Assembly: GCF_042956465.1 (NCBI RefSeq)
Contig: NZ_JBIBGL010000030.1
Location: forward strand, 24,008 to 88,007
Direction: 5' to 3'
From: Embleya sp042956465
GTDB taxonomy: Bacteria; Actinomycetota; Actinomycetes; Streptomycetales; Streptomycetaceae
Length of the DNA stretch: 64,000 nucleotides
This document shows positions 17,158-24,760 of this stretch, one piece after another; position 1 is the stretch's first letter; each line of letters begins with the position of its first letter. The notes beneath the pieces were generated by a model. The model saw only the letters and a list, made by a program, of their open reading frames with translations, had not been told where the DNA came from and ran no database searches. Both the position numbers and the translations under genes were made by a program.

Positions 17158-18699
17158 ATGAAACGCAGCACGGTGACGGTCGGGTCGGTCCTGGCCTTAC
17201 TCGCCGGCCTCGTGGTCGGTACGTCCCAGTCGAACGCGGCGACGCCGCCGCCCGCGCCCGGCTTGGCGGCGGCGGTGTCCGCCGCCGACAAGGCCGCCGC
17301 GAGCGGCCAGGACGTCCTGGCCAAGGGCCCCGACGAGAGCTACGTGCGGCAGCAGGTGACCCCGTGGGTCGACAACCTGTACTCCGTGGCCTACGAGCGC
17401 ACCTACCGCGGGCTGCCCGTGGTCGGCGCGAGCGCCGCGGTGCTGGCCGACGGCAACGGCACCGTCCGGGCCGCCGAGTCGGCCACCGATGTGCGGATCG
17501 ACGTCCCCGTCAAGCCGATCGTCGGCAAGGGCGCGGCCGAGAACGTCTCGCGGTCGCGACTCAAGGTCGTCGACAAGGTCGAGTCGCGGCGCCTGGTCGT
17601 ACGAGTCCGGGAGAATTCCGCGAACCTGGCCTGGGAGACCGTGCTGATCGGCAGCACCGAGACCGCGCCCAGCCGGCTGCACGTCTTCGTCGACGCCCGG
17701 TCGGGGCAGGTGCTCGACTCCTACGACGACGTCAAGGGCGGCACCGGCACCAGCCAGTGGAACGGCCCCAACCCGCTGACGATCAACACCAGCGGCAGCC
17801 CCGGCAGCTACAAGATGATCGACACCACCCGGCCCGGCCTGTCCTGCGCCGACTACAGCGGCGGCGTCTTCACCAAGGCCACCGACACCTGGGGCAACGG
17901 CAACGCCACCAACAAGGAGACCGGCTGCGTCGACGCCATGTGGGCGGCGCAGAAGGAATGGAACATGCTCCGCGACTGGCTCGGTCGCAACGGGCACAAC
18001 GGCAACGGCGGAAGCTGGCCGGTACGGGTCGGGCTCCCCGCGATCAACGCCTACTGGACCGGTTCGCAGATCCAGATCGGCCACAACCAGAGCAACCAGT
18101 GGATCGCGTCCATGGACGTCGTGGGCCACGAATTCGGGCACGGCATAGACCAGTTCACCCCCGGCGGCGCCGGCGCCGAGGCCGGACTGGGCGAAGGTAC
18201 CGGCGACATCTTCGGCGCGCTCACCGAGGCGTACACCAACGAGCCCTCGCCCTACGACCGTCCGGACTACCTGGTCGGCGAGACGGTCAACCTGGTCGGC
18301 AACGGCCCGATCCGCAACATGTACAACCCCTCGCAGGTCGGCAACAACCCGAACTGCTACAGCTCGTCGATCCCGGGCACCGAGACCCACGCGGCGGCCG
18401 GACCCCTGAACCACTGGTTCTACCTGCTCGCCGAGGGCACGAACCCCGGTGGCGGCAAGCCCAGCAGCCCGACCTGCAACAACACGCGACTCACGGGCGC
18501 CGGAATCCAGACCGCGGGCAAGATCTTCTACGGCGGCATGCTGCTCAAGACGAGCGGCATGACCTACAAGAAGTACCGCACCGCGACTCTGAAGTCCGCC
18601 AAGGCACTCGACTCCACCTGCGGCCTGTTCAACAAGACCAAGGCCGCCTGGGACGCGGTGAGCGTGCCGGCCCAGGTCGGTGACCCGACCTGCCCGTGA
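17158..18699 (+). CDS. Secreted M4-family zinc metalloprotease (thermolysin type)
   Basis: A 513-residue prepro-enzyme. A signal peptide (residues 1-29) is followed by an FTP/PepSY-like propeptide to about residue 200 and a thermolysin-type catalytic domain. HEFGH at 324-328 provides two zinc ligands and the general base; the third ligand is Glu346 in GLGEGTGD. GPLNHWFYLLAEG carries the C-terminal active-site region (the catalytic His of M4 lies in such an HWF-type helix). AAGGAG lies 6 nt before the ATG. It degrades extracellular protein and sits next to a peptide-type binding lipoprotein gene converging on it. Confidence 0.94.
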   Translation: MKRSTVTVGSVLALLAGLVVGTSQSNAATPPPAPGLAAAVSAADKAAASGQDVLAKGPDESYVRQQVTPWVDNLYSVAYERTYRGLPVVGASAAVLADGNGTVRAAESATDVRIDVPVKPIVGKGAAENVSRSRLKVVDKVESRRLVVRVRENSANLAWETVLIGSTETAPSRLHVFVDARSGQVLDSYDDVKGGTGTSQWNGPNPLTINTSGSPGSYKMIDTTRPGLSCADYSGGVFTKATDTWGNGNATNKETGCVDAMWAAQKEWNMLRDWLGRNGHNGNGGSWPVRVGLPAINAYWTGSQIQIGHNQSNQWIASMDVVGHEFGHGIDQFTPGGAGAEAGLGEGTGDIFGALTEAYTNEPSPYDRPDYLVGETVNLVGNGPIRNMYNPSQVGNNPNCYSSSIPGTETHAAAGPLNHWFYLLAEGTNPGGGKPSSPTCNNTRLTGAGIQTAGKIFYGGMLLKTSGMTYKKYRTATLKSAKALDSTCGLFNKTKAAWDAVSVPAQVGDPTCP

Positions 18700-18740
18700 T
18701 GCCGAACGCACTGCGATAGACATCCGACGCTCGTCCTTCG

Positions 18741-18771
18741 ACGAGGCCGCGGCCACCCGCCGCGGCCTCGT
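18741..18771. terminator. Bidirectional terminator
   Basis: A perfect 12-bp stem, ACGAGGCCGCGG with CCGCGGCCTCGT, around the loop CCACCCG, between the convergent M4 protease and binding-protein genes. Confidence 0.85.
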
Positions 18772-18815
18772 TCGCAGTGTCCGGGTACGGGCCGAACCCG
18801 TGGACGCGCGAGCGG

Positions 18816-20387
18816 TCAGCCCGCGTCGGTACGGCGCAGGGATGTGGGCAGGAAACCGCCGCCGTCGACCTCGAACGCGTAGCCTCGGGTGAAGTAGGGG
18901 ACGTTGCTGTCCATGAAGGTGATCACATCGATCCGCTTCATCAACTCCTCCTCCGCCGCGGTCCATTCGGCGCAGCCCGCGGTGTCCGACTTGGCCGCCG
19001 CGAGCGCGGTCAGGCGCTGGTACTCCGGGTTCTGTACGGAACCGAAGTTGAGGCCCTCGGGCGGCTTGGCCCCGGAGAAGAACGGGACCATCTGGTCGGG
19101 CGTGCTCAACGACAGCGGCGCCCACGCCACGTCCCACTGGCCGGTCATCAGCGTGGAGACCTTCGTCGCCGGCGTGGTCGGCTGAAGGGTCACCTTCACG
19201 CCGAACGAATTCCACTGCTTGACGGCCAGCTCGGCCGCCGCCACGACCTGGGTGCCGGACAGGCCCGGGTAGGGCACGGCGATGGACAGTTGCCGCCCGT
19301 CCTTGGTCCAGTACCCGCCGGACTTCTTCCACCCGGCGGTGCGCAGCAACTCGGCGGCGCCGTCCACGTCGTGCGTCGGCAGGTTGGCGGTGACCGAGTC
19401 GGTCGGACAGGGCGGGGACATCGCGGTGCCCAGCCGGGTCGGCAGCCTGCCCTTGCCGCCCGTGGCGACCGCGCCGAGCTGCCGGAGGTCGATCGCCGTG
19501 ACCAGTGCCCGACGCACCTGCGGATCGGCGGTGACCCGGTTCGGGTCCTCGTTGAACAACAACTGGCCGAGCGGGTCCTGCATGGCCGTGGACTTGATCC
19601 CGGCCGCGGCCAGCCGGGACCGGTCGGGGCCGACCACCGTCGTGACGTCCAACTGGCCGCCCAGGAGCAGATTGGTCCGGGTGGACTCGTTGCCGATCAC
19701 CTTGAAGACCACCCGGTCCGGGGTGCGGGCGTTGTCCACGCCGTCCGGACCCCAGGTGTAGCCCTGCCGCTTGGTGAAGGTGAAGTGGTCGCCCGGTACC
19801 GCCTCGGTCAGCCGGTAGGGCCCGGTGCCGTCCGAGGCATGGTCCAGTTTGCCCTGCGCGCGCATGCCGGAGGGGCACACCAGTTGCAGCGTCGCGGCAT
19901 TGCGCAGCAGGAAGGGAGTGGGCTCCGGCGTCTTGAACGTCAAGGTGCCGGTGGCGTCGTCGGCGGAGACGGTGAGGCCGGTGGGCACGATCATGCCGAG
20001 CATGGGCGACGCGTTGGCCGGCTCGGCGATGTACGCGTACTGCGCCGCGATCGCGGAGGCGGTCAACGGCGTACCGTCGTCGCACGTCACGCCGCGCTTG
20101 AGGGTGAAGCTCGCGGTGGTCGCTTCGGACGTCCACTTCTCGGCGACACCGGAGACGATCCGCCCGTCGGGCTGGATGTTGAGGAGCCCGTCGTAGGAGA
20201 AGCGGTTCAGCATGAACGCGCTCGCGTTCAGCGCGGTGAGCGGATTCAGGCCACCGGGATCGGCGACGACCCCGACGGTCAGCGTATCGCCGTCGCCGGC
20301 GGCGCCACCCCCACCACTCCCACCGCAGCCGGCGGCGAGCAGGCCCAGGACGAGGGTCCCCACGACCCCACGCGAGACACGTCTCAT
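18816..20387 (-). CDS. ABC transporter substrate-binding lipoprotein, family 5 (oligopeptide type)
   Basis: A 523-residue extracytoplasmic lipoprotein. The signal peptide ends in the lipobox LAAGC with Cys21. A Gly-rich spacer leads into the SBP family 5 fold (DGLLNIQPDGRIVSGVAEKW; FTLKRGVTCDDGTPLTA; ASDGTGPYRL; RALVTAIDLRQLG; SDTAGCAEW near the end). Such proteins deliver peptides, nickel or similar cargo to Dpp/Opp permeases. No permease or ATPase genes are adjacent, so it is either an orphan or uses a distant transporter. The ATG at 20387 has GGGGAGG 9 nt upstream; longer in-frame starts lack this and have noncoding composition. Confidence 0.92.
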   Translation of the reverse strand: MRRVSRGVVGTLVLGLLAAGCGGSGGGGAAGDGDTLTVGVVADPGGLNPLTALNASAFMLNRFSYDGLLNIQPDGRIVSGVAEKWTSEATTASFTLKRGVTCDDGTPLTASAIAAQYAYIAEPANASPMLGMIVPTGLTVSADDATGTLTFKTPEPTPFLLRNAATLQLVCPSGMRAQGKLDHASDGTGPYRLTEAVPGDHFTFTKRQGYTWGPDGVDNARTPDRVVFKVIGNESTRTNLLLGGQLDVTTVVGPDRSRLAAAGIKSTAMQDPLGQLLFNEDPNRVTADPQVRRALVTAIDLRQLGAVATGGKGRLPTRLGTAMSPPCPTDSVTANLPTHDVDGAAELLRTAGWKKSGGYWTKDGRQLSIAVPYPGLSGTQVVAAAELAVKQWNSFGVKVTLQPTTPATKVSTLMTGQWDVAWAPLSLSTPDQMVPFFSGAKPPEGLNFGSVQNPEYQRLTALAAAKSDTAGCAEWTAAEEELMKRIDVITFMDSNVPYFTRGYAFEVDGGGFLPTSLRRTDAG

Positions 20388-20906
20388 CGTGCGCCTCCCC
20401 GGAAATGCCCGCCGACCGCGAAGCACTCGGCAGCCGCGGAGCACTCGGCGACCGGGAAACGCCCGGCCACGGCGTGCCCGGTGCCGCGCACCGCACCCGA
20501 CTCGGCACCCGGTGCCCATCGGCGGTCTGTCGGCGGCATGGCCGGCAATGCGGATCGTCCCGTCACGGGAAACCTCCTCGGAGTGCGGCTTGCGCCGCTG
20601 CGGACGATCACGGTAGGCAGTGGCCGGAAACCGGGGGATCGTCGCCGCGCACGAAGAACGTTCCACGATCCTGTGCGAATCGCCGACGCCGAGGCCGGCC
20701 GTCTCCGGGATTCTCGGATCCGACGCGATTCGACCCCGCGAGCGCACCGCGGGCGGCGTCCATACCTGCGTCGTACCGTCCGGTGTGGCCGTCGTGAGGG
20801 AGGGCGTGGTCGAACGAGCGGCGGTGTCCACCCGGGGCGCCGGGACGCCTGTCGTGCGGATCTCCACACCGTCGATGGGGATCTCGGACCCTCGGCCCGA
20901 GAGTCT
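20388..20906. other. Intergenic region upstream of the binding-protein gene
   Basis: 519 bp without a supported gene. It contains a 13-bp palindrome, TCCCGT-C-ACGGGA, at 20558-20570, a possible operator, and several imperfect repeats of an ACTCGGC-type sequence between 20425 and 20520. Confidence 0.35.
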
Positions 20907-21458
20907 TCAGCCGGGAAGGCCCCCCGGGGAGCGGCCCCCTTCGGGCCGCGCGTAGTAGCCGGCGACGTTGCAGTGCAAGGGGCCCCACACGCCCGGCTTG
21001 CCGAGTTCGCGGAAGTCGATGTCGACGTCGGCGACCGGTCGACCACCCGGGACCCGGGCGTTGGCCGCGGTGCAGGTGAGTTGGTGGATCGCCTCCACCG
21101 GCACTCGGCCGGCGTCGAAGGGCAGCGTGAAGGTGACCCTGCCGTCCCCGGTGTCGACGCCGACCCGGCCGGCCACATCCGTCAGGGCGGTCGAGAATCC
21201 CTGCCGCCGTTCGGCCTCGGTCGGTCCCTCCAGCAGCAGTGCGACCGCCCGGCCGGGGTCGAGGGATTCATCGGCGGGTCGGGACACCGCCTGGACACCG
21301 TCGAGGGACACGAAGAACAGACGAGCCCGGTCGGGGACGGCGCCGACCTGGGGAACGCCCCTGGCCGGGGGGCCGACTCCGTGCGGCTTCGTGGTGGAGA
21401 TGCCGCATCCGGCGACGAGGAAGGCCACGATGGCGATCACGGCGGTGACGAGCTTCAC
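20907..21458 (-). CDS. Lipoprotein with GerMN-like domain, partner of a histidine kinase
   Basis: A 183-residue lipoprotein. LVAGC forms the lipobox with Cys18. The mature part has a GerMN/LpqB-like segment: VSLDGVQAVSRP, LLLEGPTEAERRQGFSTALT, and two beta hairpins with DGRVTFTLP. Its ATG overlaps the stop codon of the upstream kinase gene (ATGA type), so the two are translationally coupled. Lipoprotein genes attached to two-component systems in this way (such as CseA with CseBC) tune the sensor in streptomycetes. No response regulator gene is found next to the pair in this window. Confidence 0.8.
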   Translation of the reverse strand: MKLVTAVIAIVAFLVAGCGISTTKPHGVGPPARGVPQVGAVPDRARLFFVSLDGVQAVSRPADESLDPGRAVALLLEGPTEAERRQGFSTALTDVAGRVGVDTGDGRVTFTLPFDAGRVPVEAIHQLTCTAANARVPGGRPVADVDIDFRELGKPGVWGPLHCNVAGYYARPEGGRSPGGLPG

Positions 21459-22837
21459 TGATCCTCCTCACGTCGGTGTCCGACCTCGCCCGGCGACTCC
21501 GGCTCGCCGTCGGGATCGGTTCCGGGTGCGCCGATGCCGTCGAGGTGCCGCCGGCCCGGCACGGCGGGCGGCACGAGTGGGAGTTCGATGGTGAACACGG
21601 TGCCCTGGTCCGCGGCACCGGCCGCTCGTAGGGTGCCGCCGTGCAGGTGGATGTTCTCGCGGGCGATGGCAAGTCCCAGGCCGCTGCCCTCGGATCGGGT
21701 CCGGGCCGAGTCGGCTTTGTAGAAGCGGTCGAAGATGCGCGCGAGCACCGCCGGATCGAGGCCGGGGCCGTGGTCGACCACGTCGATGGCGACTCCGCCG
21801 TCGGCGCGGCGCAGGACGACGCGCACGGGGCTGCCGCCGTGCCGCAGGGCGTTGCCGACCAGGTTGGCGAGGGCGACGTCGAAGCGCCGCGGGTCGAGGA
21901 CGACGCGGATACCGTCGGGGAGTTCGGTCTCCACTCGGTCGGTCCACCCGCGCGCCCGCAGGGTCCGGCAGACCGCGCCGGCGATGTCGACCTCGTCGGT
22001 GTGCAGGATCGCGGCCCCGGCGTCGAAGCGGGAGATCTCCATCAGGTCCTCGACCATGCGGGCGAGTTTGCGGGTCTCCTCGGCCACCAGTCGAAGCGCT
22101 TCGGCGGTGTCGGGGCCCAGATGGGCGGTGTCCTCGTCGAGGACCTCGGTCACGGCGACCATCGCCGCGAGCGGGGTTCGCAGTTCGTGGGAGACGTCCG
22201 CCGCGAACCGCCGGGCGCCCGCCTCCAGGCGGCGCCGTTCCGCGGCGTCGCGTTCGATGGTGTCGGCCATGGTGTTGAACGTCGCGGTCAGGTCCGCGAG
22301 TTCGCCGGTGCCGCGGACGGGGATGCGGGTGTCGAGCGCGCCCTCGGCGATGCGGTGGGCGCCCGCGCGCAGCCGGCGTACCGGACGAAGGACGTGCGCG
22401 GCCGCGATGAGTGCCGGGACGAGGGCGAGTCCGACGGCGGGGATCGCGCCGTAGCGGGCCGCGGTGACCAGGGCGCGGATGTCGGCCTGCTCGCCGCGCA
22501 GGGACATCTCGGCGTACACCACGATCCGGGTGGGGGTGTCGTCCTGCCCCGCGTGCAGGATCGGCATCCCGATGACCAGCCGCGGGCCGTCGGCCCCCGC
22601 AACGCGCTGGGCCACCGCGCCGTTTCGCCGCAACACCGCGGATCGCAGCGCCGCGGTGACCGCGCCGGGGGCACACGGAGTCCGCACCGTTGCGAGGCTC
22701 CGGTATGACGGCCCACAGGACCGCCATCGCGGCGAACGTGGCCAACAGGGCGACGGCCCCGGTCCGACCACGCGCCCAACGGGCCCGAAAGCGGATCGGA
22801 TCCTCCACCAGGACCTTGGAAAGTACGGCGGCGGCAA
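21455..22837 (-). CDS. Sensor histidine kinase, N-terminus replaced by unrelated sequence
   Basis: A 460-codon frame whose native kinase part begins only near 22690 (AALRSAVLRRNGAVAQRV). It retains the second half of the sensor domain, a transmembrane helix (IPAVGLALVPALIAAAHVL), HAMP, the H-box VSHELRTPLAAM, N-box LANLVGNALRH and G-box EGSGLGLAIARE. The first transmembrane helix and start are missing. In their place the frame runs through DNA that encodes, in another frame, the tail of an acyltransferase. Codons 1 to about 50 are therefore not native. The kinase core is complete, but membrane topology is probably broken. The start given is only the longest open frame. Confidence 0.65.
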   Translation of the reverse strand: MPPPYFPRSWWRIRSAFGPVGRVVGPGPSPCWPRSPRWRSCGPSYRSLATVRTPCAPGAVTAALRSAVLRRNGAVAQRVAGADGPRLVIGMPILHAGQDDTPTRIVVYAEMSLRGEQADIRALVTAARYGAIPAVGLALVPALIAAAHVLRPVRRLRAGAHRIAEGALDTRIPVRGTGELADLTATFNTMADTIERDAAERRRLEAGARRFAADVSHELRTPLAAMVAVTEVLDEDTAHLGPDTAEALRLVAEETRKLARMVEDLMEISRFDAGAAILHTDEVDIAGAVCRTLRARGWTDRVETELPDGIRVVLDPRRFDVALANLVGNALRHGGSPVRVVLRRADGGVAIDVVDHGPGLDPAVLARIFDRFYKADSARTRSEGSGLGLAIARENIHLHGGTLRAAGAADQGTVFTIELPLVPPAVPGRRHLDGIGAPGTDPDGEPESPGEVGHRREEDQ

Positions 22838-23470
22838 CGGAAACGGCCACGACGACAGCCGTCCGTCCCCAGCCCGAGAAGCCCAGACGTTCCTCGTCCA
22901 GCAGCAGATAGACCGGCCAGTGCCACAGGTGGAGGCTGTACGAGATCAGACCGGTCCGGCACAACGGAGCGCCGCCGAGAACACGGCCGACGGGGCTGCC
23001 CGGGGCCCGGGTGAGGCAGCAGACGAGGAGGGCGGCGGCCGGCGCGTGGAGGAACATGCCCCCTGGAAAAGGGACGGCGAATCCTCTCCGTCGGCCAGGG
23101 CCCAGTACGCGCCGATGCCGCACACCAGGGCCACAGAGATCCATCCGGCCAGGTGCTCGCCCAGGCGGGCCACCGCGCGAGCGGCCGGCGCCGTGGCCGT
23201 CAAGGCGCCCAGGAGCAGCGAGAAGGCACGCGTGTCGGTGCCCTCGTACACCCGGGTGGTGTCGATCGGGTCGGTGAGATCGATCATCAGAGCCGGCGAG
23301 ACCAAAGCCCCCGTCGCCGCGACGACGGCGACGTTTCGGCCCGCGTTCGGGCCCCGGGCCACCAGAGCCAGGAGCAGTGGCCAGAACAGGTAGAACTGCT
23401 CCTCGACGGCGATGCTCCACAGGTGGCTGAAGACCCGACACCGCGCACGGGAAGCGAGGCGCTGTGCACG
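22700..23470 (-). pseudogene. Acyltransferase-3 (OafA/YrhL-type) remnant, frameshifted and truncated at both ends
   Basis: Minus-strand sequence of an integral-membrane O-acyltransferase. FSHLWSIAVEEQFYLFWPLL, the family signature, lies near 23400-23430. LLLGALTA and a long hydrophobic stretch follow. After ADGEDSP at about 23070 the frame shifts, and the protein continues as LHAPAAALLVCCLTRAP, YSLHLWHWPVYLLLDEERLG and VEDPIRFRARW to about 22710. The N-terminal third with the active-site His-Arg loop is absent. The 3' end joins the kinase gene. It lies directly downstream of an SGNH lipoprotein, and such pairs O-acetylate cell-surface glycans, so the pair was probably once functional. Confidence 0.8.
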
Positions 23471-23514
23471 GGAACACGAGGGCGAGCACATCAGAGCACA
23501 TCGCCCGGGATCGA

Positions 23515-24384
23515 CTACTTGCAGCCGAGTCGTCCGTACACCTTGTCGCCGGTCCACGACCCGGTGGCCCAGCGGTCCACTGCCGCCGGTGTGAAGGAGT
23601 ACTGCTTGCCGAGTTCCTTGCCCAACCATTGGGCGAACGCGGCCGATCCCTGTTGGCAGGAATGGATGCCGTCGCTGCTCCGGTGCGCCTTGGCAGCGGC
23701 GCCGTCGGTGCCCCACAGGGCTGCGGCGTCGAGGTAGCGCACCTTGCCCGGGTGCTTGTCCGCCACGTCCCGGGCCGACTTCGGGGCGGACTTGATCTCC
23801 GCCTCGTGCGGCTTGTGGAAGTCGTCGATCCTGAACGGCGGCGCGGACACGATGACGAGTTCGGCGCCCGCGTCGGTCACCGTCTTGACCAGCCGTTCGT
23901 AGCTCGCGTGTTGTTCCTCCGGCTTGCCCCAGTCGTAGGTCGTGATCTGGTAGACGACGACGTTCGGCTTGAAGGAGCCGAGTTCCTTCGGCAGTTGTTC
24001 CCAGGTGGGTTCGGCCACCTCGCCGATGACACCGCCGGCACCGGCGGCCGCCATCGACTTGAACTCCGTGCCGTTGGCCCGCATTGCCGCTTGGAGTGCG
24101 GGGGCCTCGACTTCGCCGATGGAGTCACCCGTCCACAGCAGCCTGGCGAGCTTCGCGCTCCTGGTCCCGGCGGCGGACGATTCCCGGCCGTCGCGGGCTG
24201 TGGCGGAGGGGGCGGCGGCGGAGGTTGCGGCCGCGTCGGACCGGCCGTCGCCGGCCGCGCTCTTCCTGTCCGAGTCGTCGCAGGCGGTGAGCCCGAGGAG
24301 ACCCGTCGCGGTGGCGAGGGCGATTCCCACGGTGAGCCGGACAGTGCGCCGACGGCGGGTGGAGGGGTTGGTCTGGCTGTTCAT
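23515..24384 (-). CDS. SGNH/GDSL-type hydrolase lipoprotein
   Basis: A 289-residue exported lipoprotein. A long basic n-region and hydrophobic core end in LGLTAC, making Cys35 the lipidated residue; an Asp/Ala/Ser-rich spacer follows. The catalytic domain has WTGDSIGE (block I, nucleophile Ser), AAAGAGGV (block II-like Gly) and SSDGIHSCQQG (block V, Asp and His). SGNH enzymes act as esterases or acetyl-transfer partners on glycans. The adjacent downstream acyltransferase-3 gene is destroyed, so this protein has lost its likely partner. It diverges from the PQQ-type dehydrogenase gene across a 376-bp regulatory region. Confidence 0.87.
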   Translation of the reverse strand: MNSQTNPSTRRRRTVRLTVGIALATATGLLGLTACDDSDRKSAAGDGRSDAAATSAAAPSATARDGRESSAAGTRSAKLARLLWTGDSIGEVEAPALQAAMRANGTEFKSMAAAGAGGVIGEVAEPTWEQLPKELGSFKPNVVVYQITTYDWGKPEEQHASYERLVKTVTDAGAELVIVSAPPFRIDDFHKPHEAEIKSAPKSARDVADKHPGKVRYLDAAALWGTDGAAAKAHRSSDGIHSCQQGSAAFAQWLGKELGKQYSFTPAAVDRWATGSWTGDKVYGRLGCK

Positions 24385-24556
24385 GTCGCCCAGTAGAGCC
24401 TGCGAAATCCCTCCTGAGAGGGGTTGTCATCGTTTCATCACACGCTGGGAGAGCAACAGTCATCCACCCCGAGCCCGCACCCGGATCGTGCCCGCCGACG
24501 GCCGCACGGCCGAGGCGCGGTCGGAAGTGCGTCCGCATATCGAGTGGCGTGACCCG

Positions 24557-24585
24557 TTGACAGGCACACGACCGAGGCCTAGCGT
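24557..24585 (+). promoter_or_regulatory. Promoter of the PQQ-type dehydrogenase gene
   Basis: TTGACA (24557-24562), a 17-bp spacer, and TAGCGT (24580-24585), an excellent match to the vegetative (HrdB-type) actinomycete promoter. It reads towards the dehydrogenase gene 175 bp downstream. Confidence 0.75.
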
Positions 24586-24599
24586 GCTCCATCACCAGA

Positions 24600-24614
24600 T
24601 AGGAAAGTTTCCTA
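24600..24614. promoter_or_regulatory. Perfect palindromic operator next to the transcription start
   Basis: TAGGAAA-G-TTTCCTA, two 7-bp arms around one central base, in an AT-rich island. It lies about 15 bp past the -10 box, where a bound repressor would block initiation or escape. As I recall, TTAGGAAAGTTTCCTAA-like palindromes are bound by ROK-family repressors of the CsnR type in streptomycetes. The identity of the regulator here is inference. Confidence 0.7.
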
Positions 24615-24760
24615 ACTATCGAGGTCCAGCGCCAACTTCCCCCGGGTGACCGCCCGTTGCCGGATGTCGCTTGCCACGAAACCTTCGCAGCGGACCGCCC
24701 GGGCAGCACCACGAGCTGCTGAGCCGCCTTGCGCTCAGTCCCTCTTCGCTGGAGGACACC

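Noticed and set aside
17197..20508. Very long minus-strand open frame (over 1,000 codons)
   Set aside because: It is the antisense shadow of the M4 protease gene and passes out of frame through the binding-protein gene. In this GC-rich DNA antisense frames rarely meet stops. The product has no domains and reads as Arg/Gly/Val-rich noise.
18777..21461. 894-codon plus-strand frame opposite the binding protein and lipoprotein
   Set aside because: Antisense shadow of two minus-strand lipoprotein genes with lipoboxes and ribosome sites.
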